In this document: positions 26,111-34,674 of the stretch, piece after piece
Layout: each line of letters opens with the position of its first letter
Numbering within the stretch: position 1 is the first letter of the stretch
Assembly (NCBI RefSeq): GCF_001514115.1
Contig: NZ_KQ948474.1
Coordinates: forward strand, 84,178-148,177
Direction: 5' to 3'
Length of the DNA stretch: 64,000 nucleotides
Source: Streptomyces olivochromogenes
GTDB taxonomy: Bacteria; Actinomycetota; Actinomycetes; Streptomycetales; Streptomycetaceae
The notes under the pieces: generated by a model
The model's database searches: none
The model's input: the letters and a program-made list of their open reading frames with translations, nothing else
What the model was told of the DNA's origin: nothing
Position numbers and translations under genes: made by a program

Positions 26111-26229
26111 CCGCTCTCAACTCGGCCTGGGCCGTGGGCGGCTCGTCCGATCCGCCGTCAGCCCGCGCGGGAACGCCGCCGGCCACGTTCGGGGCCGCGA
26201 CACGACCGCACAGATCCCCGTACGCGGCA

Positions 26230-27087
26230 TCAGGACACCGACGACGCGGTCGGGAGGGCGATGCGTGCGGTCAGTGCCACATGGTCGGAGAGGAACGACC
26301 TCTTCCGGCCGCCGAGTTGTACCGGGTCCGTGAACAGCAGGCGGGGTTCGGTCACCGGGTACCGCTCGGCATCGCCCGCGACCAGTAGATAGTCGACGCG
26401 GTGCGCCGAGGCGCCCGGTTGCAGCAGCTCGGTATGGAACGTGGGGCGACCGACCGCGCGGAACGGGTCCCGCCAGGCTCCTTCCTCCACCACCAGTGGG
26501 TAAAGGGGGCTGCTGTCAGGGATGTTGAGGTCACCGCCGGCGATCACCAGTTCCGTGTCGTCCCGGCGAGCCCTCTGAAGGGCCTGGTGGAACATGGCCA
26601 ACTGCCGCCGCTGGAAGCGATGATGGCGGTTGTCCGCCGACCAGTCGCCGTCCTTGTTCGCGGTCAGGTGGACGTTGCCCACCAGTGTGCGGCGTCCCGC
26701 CAACTCAAAGGTCAGCACGCCCTGCAGACGCCCCCACAGGGCCCTGGATCCGCGGAACAGCGCGCCGGATTCCTCGGGCCGGGAACCACGGAACGACTCG
26801 TACGACACCGACCGCAACGGCAGCCGCGAAAAGGAGGCCAGGCCCCCGGTCGGCTGACCGGCCACTCCGATGGCGCGGGCGACGAAGGGATACGAGGGCA
26901 GGTGCGTGCGGATGGTTCTGAACAGCGCGGCCGTCCAGACCTCCTGGAAGCTGACCACGTCGACGCCCGATTCCTCGATTCTCCGGCAGAACTCGACCGC
27001 ACGCTCCTTCGGCGGAGGCAGCGTCGACGAAAACCCGCAGCAGACATTCATCGACGTCAGGCCGATCGTCGCTGGTCCGCCGTCCAT
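26230..27087 (-). CDS. endonuclease/exonuclease/phosphatase (EEP) family hydrolase
   Basis: A 285-residue metal-dependent EEP-fold hydrolase. Motifs in order are SMNVCCGF (Asn), VSFQEVW (catalytic Glu), NVHLTANKDGDWSADNRH (His), IAGGDLNIPD (Asp/Asn), AHRVDYLL and FLSDHVALTA (terminal Asp-His). No signal peptide is seen, so it is probably cytoplasmic. The GGDLN context fits phosphodiesterases or sphingomyelinase-like members as well as nucleases, so the substrate is not assigned. ATG 27087 has GGGGAGG. It is convergent with the NUDIX gene. The 860 bp upstream to the toxin-antitoxin locus (27088-27948) holds only weak ORFs with poor codon bias. Confidence 0.88.
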   Translation of the reverse strand: MDGGPATIGLTSMNVCCGFSSTLPPPKERAVEFCRRIEESGVDVVSFQEVWTAALFRTIRTHLPSYPFVARAIGVAGQPTGGLASFSRLPLRSVSYESFRGSRPEESGALFRGSRALWGRLQGVLTFELAGRRTLVGNVHLTANKDGDWSADNRHHRFQRRQLAMFHQALQRARRDDTELVIAGGDLNIPDSSPLYPLVVEEGAWRDPFRAVGRPTFHTELLQPGASAHRVDYLLVAGDAERYPVTEPRLLFTDPVQLGGRKRSFLSDHVALTARIALPTASSVS

Positions 27088-27917
27088 GCGGCACCTCCCC
27101 GAATGAGCCCGCCCCCGAGTGTCTCGGGGGCCGACCGTACTCCACTGGGAATCCCCGAGAGGGATGCGACTCAGACGGTGAAGCGCGGTGCATCGCGGTG
27201 AGCCGCTCCCGGTGATCGCGGCGGTGGACAAAAAGGTGCTGGCTCTCGACCGCCGAGCCGCAACAATCCTGGATGAGGGACGGGAGAGGACGTATGGCCG
27301 TGCCCGTGTCCTGGCCGGCCCAGGCCTGCCTGATCCCGACCCTTTCTCCGACATCGCCCTGGTTCCGCGACACTCGCGGACGGGGAAGTCGTGGCAGCCG
27401 TCAGCCATGGTGGACGGCGTGCCGTTGGCTGTCGACGTGTGGATGCATGTGGCCTTCCGGCACGACCGGTTGCCCGTCCCCGCGACAGGCGGAATGCCCG
27501 ATGGTGTCTTCCGTGACTCTTGGGGACGTTCCGGCCTGACGCGGGAGCGTTCCCGCACACGCTGGTACGACTGCCCGCCGTCCGCCGACCGAGGCTGCGC
27601 AGGATCTACGACCGCGTGAGCAGCCACTCGTACGCTCGCCCGTTCTAGCCAGCACCTGATCCTCGCGCGCAGCGGGTTCAGGCCTGATGGGGCTGGTCGC
27701 CCAGTCGCGCAAGGAGACCCGCGGGCGGCATCGACGCACCGACCGATCCGCTCATGCGGGCCGACGCCCGCCATCGCCTCCGCGCGGAGCGGTATCCCGA
27801 ACCGAGCCAAGCCCTCGCCCTCGAAACGCATGTCGATCCTCCTGGCCCGGCAGTGCCCCACTGTTCCCGGGAAAGCCCGCCGTATCGAAAAGTCCGCCGT
27901 TCCGGTTCGTCGTCGCA

Positions 27918-27961
27918 TGACGGCAGTGATGCCACTACATTTGGTGTCATGACTGCCATCA
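27918..27961 (+). promoter_or_regulatory. leaderless promoter and inverted-repeat operator of the toxin-antitoxin pair
   Basis: TGACGGCAGT (27918-27927) and ACTGCCATCA (27952-27961) form an inverted repeat matching at 9 of 10 positions. Between them TACATT (27936-27941) looks like a -10 element ending 7 nt before the antitoxin ATG, and there is no Shine-Dalgarno sequence. The arrangement suits an autorepressed leaderless operon. Confidence 0.5.
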
Positions 27962-28134
27962 CCCTGCGGATTCCCGACGCCATGGACAAGGCGCTGCGCG
28001 ACGCCGCAGCCGGCGCCCCCTCCCTGAACGACTACATCCTCCGCGCCGTGCGTCGGCAGATGACGCTGGACGCCGCCCGTCGTCTCGCCCGGATCGAGCC
28101 CCTCGATCTGGGCGGCGAGGGCGACGCCCTGTGA
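27949..28134 (+). CDS. ribbon-helix-helix-type antitoxin
   Basis: 61 residues. The N-terminus TAITLRIPDAMDKALRDAAA has the beta-strand/helix pattern of RHH DNA-binding antitoxins, followed by LNDYILRAVRRQMTLDAARR and an acidic Leu-rich tail likely to wrap the toxin. ATG 27949 has no ribosome site and is probably read from a leaderless mRNA. Its TGA overlaps the GTG of the next gene. It would neutralise the toxin and repress the operon through the flanking inverted repeat. Confidence 0.75.
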   Translation: MTAITLRIPDAMDKALRDAAAGAPSLNDYILRAVRRQMTLDAARRLARIEPLDLGGEGDAL

Positions 28135-28442
28135 CGATCCAGAAGGGCGATGTCTGGGAGGTCGACACCGGCAAGGAGAACCGCACGGTCCTCGTCGTCA
28201 GCCTTGACGGACTGGCCGATGCGTACGGCGCCGTGGTCGCTCTGGTGCTGCATGCCCCGGCCGTGCACCCCGATACGGCGATGAGCGTGCGGCTGACCAC
28301 CCCGGTCGACGCCTCGGTCGTCGCCGTCAACCTGCTCCAGCTGTCCGCGGCGCGTTTCGAGACCGCCACCCTGCTCGGCAACATCGGGCCCGAGCAGCAG
28401 GTGCTCATCGACAACGCGCTCCGGGCGGTCCTCGACCTGTGA
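28131..28442 (+). CDS. MazF/PemK-like toxin (putative endoribonuclease)
   Basis: 103 residues. The opening KGDVWEVDTGKENRTVLVVS is the typical start of PemK/MazF beta-barrel toxins, and the rest alternates short strands with the ending VLIDNALRAVLDL. The GTG start overlaps the antitoxin stop by 4 bp, the usual gene order for this toxin type. The central part (VRLTTPVDASVVAVNLLQLSAARF) is diverged from canonical MazF, so the call rests on size, opening motif and genetic context. An mRNA-cleaving role is inferred. Confidence 0.65.
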   Translation: MTIQKGDVWEVDTGKENRTVLVVSLDGLADAYGAVVALVLHAPAVHPDTAMSVRLTTPVDASVVAVNLLQLSAARFETATLLGNIGPEQQVLIDNALRAVLDL

Positions 28443-28654
28443 GGTGCGCGGCCCGGACCGCATGCCCCGCTGGACCTCATGGACGGCCCTGCTCGGGTAT
28501 ACGATCAAATGGTGCGCGGTGAGCAGGGCGGATTGCCTGTGCGGCGTCTTCCTGAAGGGCTGCGCGCCTGGGAAAAGGGAGCCATCGCCCCTGGCGCAGG
28601 CCCTGGCGTCCGCCGGGAACCCCGGCCCTGATGAGCGCCGCGCAAGGAGTGCTC

Positions 28655-28888
28655 ATGACCAGTCCACACGAGATCGATCCGCGCGCTCTGGAAGATCCGC
28701 GCAACGTCTATCCGACCGACGAAGAGTTCTACAGGAGCGGGCGCCCGGCCGACGCCGCACTGCCGGAGGACCGGCCCCGTGGAGGAGCGCCCTCGACACC
28801 GCTGAAGAGGCGGGGGACCTGGGCGACCGTTGCGCTCGTCGCCGGCATCATCCTGCTGATCCTGGTCGGGATCGCACTGTTCCCGTGA
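28655..28888 (+). CDS. small membrane protein, DUF6480-like
   Basis: 77 residues. A polar Pro/Asp-rich N-terminus (PHEIDPRALEDPRNVYPTDE) precedes a basic KRRGTW and a C-terminal membrane span of about 20 residues ending VGIALFP, giving a tail-anchored topology. ATG 28655 has AAGGAG at ideal spacing. The design resembles the short Streptomyces DUF6480 proteins; I am not certain of the family. A bidirectional terminator follows it. The gap 28443-28654 shows nothing else. Confidence 0.65.
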   Translation: MTSPHEIDPRALEDPRNVYPTDEEFYRSGRPADAALPEDRPRGGAPSTPLKRRGTWATVALVAGIILLILVGIALFP

Positions 28889-28935
28889 GTGATCGGGAGT
28901 AGCCGAAAGTCACCGTCACAAGGGAGACCCGCAAG

Positions 28936-28970
28936 GAGCGGGAGCCGGACACTCGGACCGGCTCCCGCTC
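28936..28970. terminator. bidirectional terminator
   Basis: A perfect 13-bp stem (GAGCGGGAGCCGG / CCGGCTCCCGCTC) with a 9-nt loop lies between the convergent small membrane protein gene (ends 28888) and the amidase-domain gene (ends 28985). Confidence 0.8.
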
Positions 28971-28984
28971 CGGAAGGGCACCGC

Positions 28985-30166
28985 TCAGGTGCGGTAGGCG
29001 TAGTACGCAGCGTTCGGGTACGACGCGATGATGCTCGCCACCGACCTGTTGTAGGTGTTGGTGGAGTGGTACGTCACGTACGGCACACCCTGCGGGCTGC
29101 GGTAGGTGACGATCATGCTGTGGTCCTTGGACCCGTCCTTGTTGAAGTCCATCTGCAGGACGTCACCCACGTCCAACTGGTAGACGTTGGCGAGGCTGGT
29201 GACCCGCTTGGAGGACAGGGCGAACCACGAGAACTCGTTGACGCCGACGAACGAGTCCGACTGGATGTCGGAGTTCCCGAACCACTTGTGGAAGTCGTCC
29301 GTGTAGCCGGGGACGTGCTTCCAGCCGCCTGCCTTCAGGGACTGGCTGACGAAGTTGGTGCAGTCGCCGCCGGCACCCTGCCCGTTGAAGTCCGGGTAGG
29401 CCGAGTTGTAGTTGTTCCAGTACTTGGCCGCGTACGCCGCCATGGCCTTGTAGTCGTAGCCGGAGGCCGAGAAGTTCTTCGGCTTGGCCGGCGCGGGCCA
29501 CGTGGTGACGGAGCGGGTCGCCGAGGGCGGGGCGTCGTCGGCGGCCGTCTTCGGCGCGGCGACGAACGTGGTGGCGGCAACCTGGTTGACCGCGACGCCG
29601 TCGTCGGTGTCACGGATGCCGGTCAGCTGCCAGTCGCCCTTGCGATCGGCCTTGAACGTCAGCTCGTGGTGCGCCTGGAAGCCGGTGGTCTTCGGCTCGT
29701 TGCCCTTGACCTTCTCGTAGGTCAGCGTCGTCGTCTCGGTGACGTTGACCGTGGCGTGACGGCCCTTCAGCCGCGTACGGTCCAGCGAGACGCTCGTGTT
29801 GGCGGAGCTGTACTTCTCGCCGAGCGACTCCAGACGCGACTTGCGGCCCCGCAGTTGCGACAGTGCGGACTTCTCCTCGCGCGACAGCGTGGAGGACACC
29901 CGCACGTCGCCGGAGAACCGCGACGACAGTGACGTGTTCCGACTGGTCTTGCCGCCGTCCACCAGGGCGTCCGTACGGTCGGTGAAGACCGCGTCCGCCA
30001 ACCGCTGGAAGGTGGCTTTGGTCGACGGATCCACAGCGGGATCGGCGACAGTCGACGCGCCCGCGCTCCAGTTGGGCAGCAGCGCGGCGCCGGCGACGAC
30101 CGAGGCGGCCGCTGCCGTGACTATGGTCGCCCGTCGCCGCTTACGGCTCAGTTTCCTTGATCTCAA
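28985..30166 (-). CDS. secreted amidase-domain (Amidase_6) protein
   Basis: 393 residues. A basic n-region and signal peptide (RKRRRATIVTAAAASVVAGAALL) precede a helical/beta N-terminal part, then a C-terminal Amidase_6-type domain. That domain reads YDYKAMAAYAAKYWNNYNSA, GGDCTNFVSQSLKAGGW with the putative catalytic Cys, SKDHSMIV with the His, and YHSTNTYN. It probably acts on cell-wall peptide bonds outside the cell. A TTG start at 30166 is adopted because GAGGGG lies 8 nt upstream and the signal peptide begins there. The gap 30167-30508 upstream holds a short hairpin but no gene. Confidence 0.85.
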   Translation of the reverse strand: MRSRKLSRKRRRATIVTAAAASVVAGAALLPNWSAGASTVADPAVDPSTKATFQRLADAVFTDRTDALVDGGKTSRNTSLSSRFSGDVRVSSTLSREEKSALSQLRGRKSRLESLGEKYSSANTSVSLDRTRLKGRHATVNVTETTTLTYEKVKGNEPKTTGFQAHHELTFKADRKGDWQLTGIRDTDDGVAVNQVAATTFVAAPKTAADDAPPSATRSVTTWPAPAKPKNFSASGYDYKAMAAYAAKYWNNYNSAYPDFNGQGAGGDCTNFVSQSLKAGGWKHVPGYTDDFHKWFGNSDIQSDSFVGVNEFSWFALSSKRVTSLANVYQLDVGDVLQMDFNKDGSKDHSMIVTYRSPQGVPYVTYHSTNTYNRSVASIIASYPNAAYYAYRT

Positions 30167-30372
30167 TGATGTTCCCCTCTACGCCGGTACTCGATACCGG
30201 GAGCCGCATCCTCGCACGGCATGTGTGGCTCCTGTGAAGGGGGTTGCCGAAGTGGCCCAACCGCAACACACGACTCGCCGACGGGACCGTCGTCCCTCTG
30301 CCCGCCCCGACGCCGTGCCGCGCGTTTTCGTCCCGATACCGCTCACCCGCACCGGGGCGAAGCAGCCTAAAT

Positions 30373-30393
30373 CGCTGCCCCGTGAGGGCAGCG
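30373..30393. terminator. small perfect hairpin in a gene-free gap
   Basis: An 8-bp perfect stem (CGCTGCCC / GGGCAGCG) with a 5-nt loop, 116 nt downstream of the leftward alpha/beta hydrolase stop and 207 nt upstream of the amidase-domain gene. It is plausibly the hydrolase terminator, though the distance makes this uncertain. Confidence 0.35.
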
Positions 30394-30508
30394 CTCCGCC
30401 GCCACCTCGACCCGGTGGCCTCCGGCTCCGTGATCCGTACGTCGGCCTCCGCAACATGCCGTAGGGCGAGGGGGTGTTACCGATGGCGGGGCATGCGAGC
30501 TGTGCGTC

Positions 30509-31378
30509 TCAGGAGGTGACGCGGGCGAGGAAGTCGCGGATGTACCCGGCGATTTCCTCCAGGTGGCTCTCCAGAGCGAAGTGCCCGGACTCGAGGAGAT
30601 GGATCTCGGCGTCGGGCAGGTCGCGTTGGAAGGCGCGGGCTCCGTCCGGGCCGAAGATTTCGTCGTTGGCCCCCCAAACGGCCAGCAGCGGCACCTGGCT
30701 GTCGCGGAAGTACTGCTGCAACTGGGGGTAGAGGGCGACGTTGGTCGGATAGTTCCGGAACAGTGCGAGCTGGATGGCGTCGTTGCCGGGGCGGTCGAGC
30801 AGCGCCTGGTCGAGGGTCCAGCTGTCCGGGCTGACGAGGCTCGGATCCGTGACCCCGTTCAGGTATTGCCATCGGGTCAGTTCGAGGGTCAGGGCCCCGC
30901 GGAGGGGGGCTTCGTTCTCGGGCGTCGGGTTCTCGGCGTAGGCGAACAGCCCGTCCCAGAAGGCCTTGACGAATCCGTCGGTGTAGCCGTTGCCGTTCTG
31001 CGTGATGATCGCGGTGATGCGCTGCGGAGACCGCGTGGCGAGCCGCCAGGCGATGGGTGCTCCGTAGTCCTGCGCGTAGACGGCGAACCGGTCGACGCCG
31101 AGCTGCTCCAGCAGACCGGCGGTCACGTCGGTCAGAGTGTCGAAGGTGTAGTCGAACTCGTCGACCGTCGGCATGGCCGACTGCCCGAATCCGATCATGT
31201 CGGGCGCGATGACGCGATAGGTGTCGGCGAGTGCCGGGATGAGGTTCCGGAACATGTGCGAGCTCGTCGGGAAGCCGTGCAGCAGCACGAGCGCCGGTGA
31301 CCGCGGGTCCCCGGCCTCTCGGTAGAAGACGTCCATGCCGTTGACGGTGGCGGTGCGGTGGTGCACGACGCTGCTCAT
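30509..31378 (-). CDS. alpha/beta hydrolase with Asp nucleophile (epoxide hydrolase/dehalogenase-like)
   Basis: 289 residues. The oxyanion motif is VLLHGFPTSSHMFRNLIPAL. The nucleophile elbow VYAQDYGAPIAW carries Asp, not Ser, which points to the epoxide hydrolase/haloalkane dehalogenase branch. The acid is in VWGANDEIFG and the His in ESGHFALES. A cap domain lies between. It probably opens an epoxide or C-halogen bond in the cytoplasm; the substrate is unknown. ATG 31378 has GGAGG 5 nt upstream. Three GGTTAG motifs just upstream suggest a dedicated regulator. Confidence 0.88.
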   Translation of the reverse strand: MSSVVHHRTATVNGMDVFYREAGDPRSPALVLLHGFPTSSHMFRNLIPALADTYRVIAPDMIGFGQSAMPTVDEFDYTFDTLTDVTAGLLEQLGVDRFAVYAQDYGAPIAWRLATRSPQRITAIITQNGNGYTDGFVKAFWDGLFAYAENPTPENEAPLRGALTLELTRWQYLNGVTDPSLVSPDSWTLDQALLDRPGNDAIQLALFRNYPTNVALYPQLQQYFRDSQVPLLAVWGANDEIFGPDGARAFQRDLPDAEIHLLESGHFALESHLEEIAGYIRDFLARVTS

Positions 31379-31396
31379 GTCAACCTCCAAGGTTGC

Positions 31397-31460
31397 TTTG
31401 AACGGTTAGCCGCAGTCCAGCATGGAGGGTCTAACCTGTCAAGTCGTCTTTGATGGTTAG
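31397..31460. promoter_or_regulatory. triple GGTTAG motif upstream of the alpha/beta hydrolase
   Basis: TTTGAACGGTTAG (31397-31409) and TTTGATGGTTAG (31449-31460) are direct near-copies. An inverted CTAACC (31431-31436) sits between them. The cluster is in the hydrolase promoter region, within an AT-richer stretch, and looks like a regulator binding site. Confidence 0.5.
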
Positions 31461-31508
31461 ATTCGCTGAGCCGGAAGCCCCGAACTCCTGGAGCCCCCGC
31501 CGGGGGAC

Positions 31509-33239
31509 TCACAGATCCAGCAGGACGTCAGAGGTGGGGATGCTGCAACACGGCAGCACTTCACCCGAGGCGGGATCCTCCAGGGGCTGCGTCGTGTACT
31601 CGACCTGACCGGTGAGCAGGGGTGTGGCGCAGGTATGGCACACCCCTGTACGGCAGGACCAGCGCGTGGGGATCTCGCATGCCTCCGCCAGCTCCAGCAG
31701 CGTCGCGTACCGTTCCGACCAGCCGGTGGACAGGCCGCTGCGGGCGAAGGTCACGGAGGGCCCTGTGCCCCGGGGGCCGGGCGGCTGGTGAGGAGGTCCG
31801 GAACCCATGTGGACGATGCCGGGGTTGATGGCCGCGAGCGCCCCGAAGACTTCGGTGTGGATGTTCGAACTGCGCAGCCCCGCCCGCTGGAGCGCGGATG
31901 TCACCGTCGACATGAAACCCTCGGGGCCGCACAGATAGGCGTGCGCATCCGCAGGGATGCCGAGCTCCCGGATCCCGTCGCTGGTCATGCGTCCGTGCGT
32001 GATGCCCGGCCCCCCGGCGATCTCGAGATCCGGGGCGGTGTAGTAGATGAAGGCGCGGGCGTGCGGCAGGCGGTCCAGGAGTTGCCGGGCCTCTTCCGCG
32101 AAGGGTTGCTGTCCCGGATCGCGCGCGGTGTGCACCCACCACACGGCTCGGGAACTGTGCTCGAGGGCCAGTTGGTGCAGCATCGCCAGAACAGGCGTGA
32201 CGCCGATGCCCGCCGAGAACAGCGCCACAGGCGTGTGGTCATCGGCCAGCACGAACGTCCCGCGAGGGGCTGCCGCTTCGATGACGTCGCCCGTGTGCAG
32301 ATGGGTGTGGAGGTAGGTGCTGACCTCGCCACGGTCTTCGCGTTTGACGCTGATCCGGTACTCGGCGGCACCGGGGGCGGAGGACAGCGAATAGGAACGC
32401 ACCAGGGCGGGCCGACCCTCTTCGGGGATCCGCACGGTCAGGTAGTGGCCGGGCGCGGCCGGGGGCAGCGCCTGTGAGTCGGTGGGTCGCAGGAGGAACG
32501 AGGACACCGTGGGGGTCTCGGGTACGACCTGGGTCACGCGCAGTTGTTTGAAGCCCTTCCAGCCCGGCGCGGTGGGTGCGGGGGCGGGCGGCTGGTCGAG
32601 TCGGTGGCTCATCTCCTGGAAGGACTGCTGCCATCCGGGGCTGAGCGCCTCGATGGTCAGGGCGGCACGGAGTTTGGCCGGGTCGGGGTCCGGAAGGTAG
32701 AGCAGGGAGTCGGTGTCGGCGACGGTGAGGGAACCCCGGCCGGTACGGGTCCGGGTGATCCGGTCTCCGGCCCGGACCCGGCCCTCGGTGATGACGCGGA
32801 GGTAGAAGCCGGGGCGGTGGTGGGCGACGAGCAGGGAGGCCATGCGCGGTTCGTTCAGGCGCATGCCGACGCGGTAACAGGTCACGCGTGGCTGGGTGAC
32901 CTCGAACTCGGCTTCGCCGATGCGGTAGCGGTCACCGATGCACACCTCGTCGTCCGCCAGCCCGTCGACGGTGAAGTTCTCCCCGAACTGGCCGAACTCC
33001 AGATCGTCGCGCTCGAGAACCTTGCGCCAGTACGTGTAGGACTGCGTCTGGTAGACGAGGACCGCCCGCTGCTCCCCGCCGTGGCCCTGAAGGTCACCCT
33101 GGCCGTCGCCGTCGATATTGAGGTGGCGCACCATCCGGGGGCCGTCGACGGGATGCTTCCACGCTCCCGTGTGTACCGTCCTGCCGCGCCAGCGCACGTC
33201 CTTCGGCCGTCCCACGTTGACTGAGAGCAGAGTCGCCAT
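31509..33239 (-). CDS. MOSC-ferredoxin reductase-[2Fe-2S] ferredoxin fusion protein
   Basis: 576 residues in three modules. Residues 1-215 are a YiiM-like MOSC domain (HGGEQRAVLVYQTQSYTYW, FGENFTVDGL, VTQPRVTCYRVG with the conserved Cys). Residues about 230-465 are an FAD/NAD(P)H reductase of the FNR type (RSYSLSSAPG, FSAGIGVTPVLAML, YLCGPEGFM). The C-terminal 90 residues are a plant-type [2Fe-2S] ferredoxin (SCRTGVCHTCATPL plus a final PCCS). Electrons should flow NADPH-FAD/FMN-2Fe2S to a substrate held by the molybdopterin-type MOSC domain. ATG 33239 has GGAAGGACGAG. The MOSC fusion is an uncommon architecture. Confidence 0.88.
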   Translation of the reverse strand: MATLLSVNVGRPKDVRWRGRTVHTGAWKHPVDGPRMVRHLNIDGDGQGDLQGHGGEQRAVLVYQTQSYTYWRKVLERDDLEFGQFGENFTVDGLADDEVCIGDRYRIGEAEFEVTQPRVTCYRVGMRLNEPRMASLLVAHHRPGFYLRVITEGRVRAGDRITRTRTGRGSLTVADTDSLLYLPDPDPAKLRAALTIEALSPGWQQSFQEMSHRLDQPPAPAPTAPGWKGFKQLRVTQVVPETPTVSSFLLRPTDSQALPPAAPGHYLTVRIPEEGRPALVRSYSLSSAPGAAEYRISVKREDRGEVSTYLHTHLHTGDVIEAAAPRGTFVLADDHTPVALFSAGIGVTPVLAMLHQLALEHSSRAVWWVHTARDPGQQPFAEEARQLLDRLPHARAFIYYTAPDLEIAGGPGITHGRMTSDGIRELGIPADAHAYLCGPEGFMSTVTSALQRAGLRSSNIHTEVFGALAAINPGIVHMGSGPPHQPPGPRGTGPSVTFARSGLSTGWSERYATLLELAEACEIPTRWSCRTGVCHTCATPLLTGQVEYTTQPLEDPASGEVLPCCSIPTSDVLLDL

Positions 33240-33395
33240 CTCGTCCTTCCGGTGCGGCACCACCGCACGGCGAAGTCGGTCGCCTCGGCATGCTGCTCAG
33301 TGATCCGGCCGATCGGATCCCGGCTTCATGGGGCATGTGCACGTTTTCCTCCGGCGCGGGAGGCGAAGAAGCCTATAAAAAGGTACAAAAGTAGT

Positions 33396-33572
33396 GTGAG
33401 CAAGAATCCTGAAACCCCGCAAGACATGGACAAATGGGCTGACCGGATCCGGACCGTCTCCTCGACTTCCGATCCTCAGGCCGCCCGCAAGCTGGCCGGT
33501 GACATCTACCGTGCCGCACAGGAAGATCTCGACGCCGAACGTGCCCGGGCGGAGTACGAACGCGAGGAATGA
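33396..33572 (+). CDS. small charged helical protein
   Basis: 58 residues starting at GTG. DMDKWADRIRTVSSTSDPQA and AARKLAGDIYRAAQEDLDAE, with an acidic/basic tail ending YEREE, are predicted to be almost entirely alpha-helical. AAAAAGG precedes the start, inside an unusually AT-rich patch (CCTATAAAAAGG). Codon bias is normal. The function is unknown. It lies between the MOSC fusion gene, which is divergent, and a convergent DUF427 gene. In the following gap the 16-bp CCGCCTCCGTTTCAGC occurs almost twice in tandem near 33702-33725. Confidence 0.6.
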   Translation: MSKNPETPQDMDKWADRIRTVSSTSDPQAARKLAGDIYRAAQEDLDAERARAEYEREE

Positions 33573-33721
33573 GCCTGTCCGTCCCGTCGGCACATCACGC
33601 CTCACGGTGCGGGGGCGACCCCCGCCGTGGGGCGAAGCTCGGGTCCCGTGGTGGGCGGCTTCGAGCGCCTCCCGGTTGTACCCCGCCGTCCGCGGCCGCC
33701 TCCGTTTCAGCCGCCTCCGTT

Positions 33722-34582
33722 TCAGTGGGGGAGGACCTCATCGGTCCCCAGGCTGCGGTCGACCCCGTGAGGCACCACCTGCTGCCCCGGTTCGAGGTGC
33801 AGTCGCTCACCGTCGAGGTAGACCTCGACCCTGTCGGGCTCGAACGAGACCAGGTCGTCGACGCGCCCGACCTCGGGGTAGGCCTCGCGGTACGACCACG
33901 CCGCCTTCTTGGCCTCGCCGATGTCGTAGTAGTCGGCCAGCCCCTTGTAGGGGCAGAACGTCCGACCCTCCACCGGCGTCAGTTCCTTCTCCTGGATGTC
34001 CTCGCGCGGTACGTACCACCGCGGAGCGAACCCTGACTCGTAGAGCACCACCGGACGGGTGGTCCGCGCGATCACCGTGTCCCCCGAGCGCACCTCAAGG
34101 GTGCGGGAGGTGTCGCGGATGTCGATGCGGTGATAGGCGTCCGCCGCGTGCCCGAGGATCCGCTCGTCCTCCTCGTAGAAGGCGTCCATGGCCCTCCAGG
34201 CGAAGGCGACACGCCCCTCCAGCTCGTCGGCGTACGAGGGGAGCCCCGTGAACTGCCATGCCGCTCGCTCGGTGCGACGGTCGCCGACGTCCACGGTGAA
34301 CCAGGACGTCTCGCCGAGCTCGCGGTGCTGGGTGGTGCGCCCGCTCGCCTCGAGAACGCCGGAACGAAGCGACGAGAGCGGGAAGTACGCGACGGGGTAG
34401 CGCCCCGGCTCGTGCAGCAGTACGACGTCCTCGCTGTCCGCGATCCATTCCCCGCCGAACCTCACCCTCATCCGGCGGCGGAGCTGCTCCGCGAAGAGCA
34501 GCCGCTCCGGCAGCGGCTCAGGGGTGAGGAACCTTCCGAGCGCTGTGGAGGAGAGCGGTCCTTGCTGCCATGACAGTCCCAT
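33722..34582 (-). CDS. double DUF427-domain protein
   Basis: 286 residues built from two copies of the DUF427 beta-rich fold. The first is at about 35-120 (RVRFGGEWIADSEDVVLLHE, YPVAYFPLSSL). The second is at about 170-260 (LEVRSGDTVIARTTRPVVLYESG, RWYVPREDI, TFCPYKGLADYYDIGEA). The second copy has the family's TxCPYKG signature with a Cys; the first has TTQHRELGETSWF in that place. ATG 34582 has GGAAGGGAACC. It is divergent from a CGNR regulator with three CTAATGG sites between them. The biochemical role of the family is not established. Confidence 0.85.
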   Translation of the reverse strand: MGLSWQQGPLSSTALGRFLTPEPLPERLLFAEQLRRRMRVRFGGEWIADSEDVVLLHEPGRYPVAYFPLSSLRSGVLEASGRTTQHRELGETSWFTVDVGDRRTERAAWQFTGLPSYADELEGRVAFAWRAMDAFYEEDERILGHAADAYHRIDIRDTSRTLEVRSGDTVIARTTRPVVLYESGFAPRWYVPREDIQEKELTPVEGRTFCPYKGLADYYDIGEAKKAAWSYREAYPEVGRVDDLVSFEPDRVEVYLDGERLHLEPGQQVVPHGVDRSLGTDEVLPH

Positions 34583-34601
34583 GGCCGGTTCCCTTCCGAG
34601 G

Positions 34602-34661
34602 CTAATGGATACATCGAGCGTAGAACCATTAGATTGCTCCCGCAAGGTGGCGTGCTAATGG
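34602..34661. promoter_or_regulatory. three CTAATGG operator half-sites
   Basis: CTAATGG at 34602-34608, its inverse CCATTAG at 34626-34632, and CTAATGG again at 34655-34661, with centres 24 and 29 bp apart, in the short region between the divergent DUF427 and CGNR genes. This layout suggests cooperative binding by the CGNR protein and coregulation of both genes. Confidence 0.6.
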
Positions 34662-34674
34662 GTAGCATGCAGCT

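Noticed and set aside
27188..27619. A 143-codon rightward ORF in the gap before the toxin-antitoxin pair
   Set aside because: Only about three quarters of its third codon positions are G or C, well below neighbours. It has no ribosome site and no recognisable domain.
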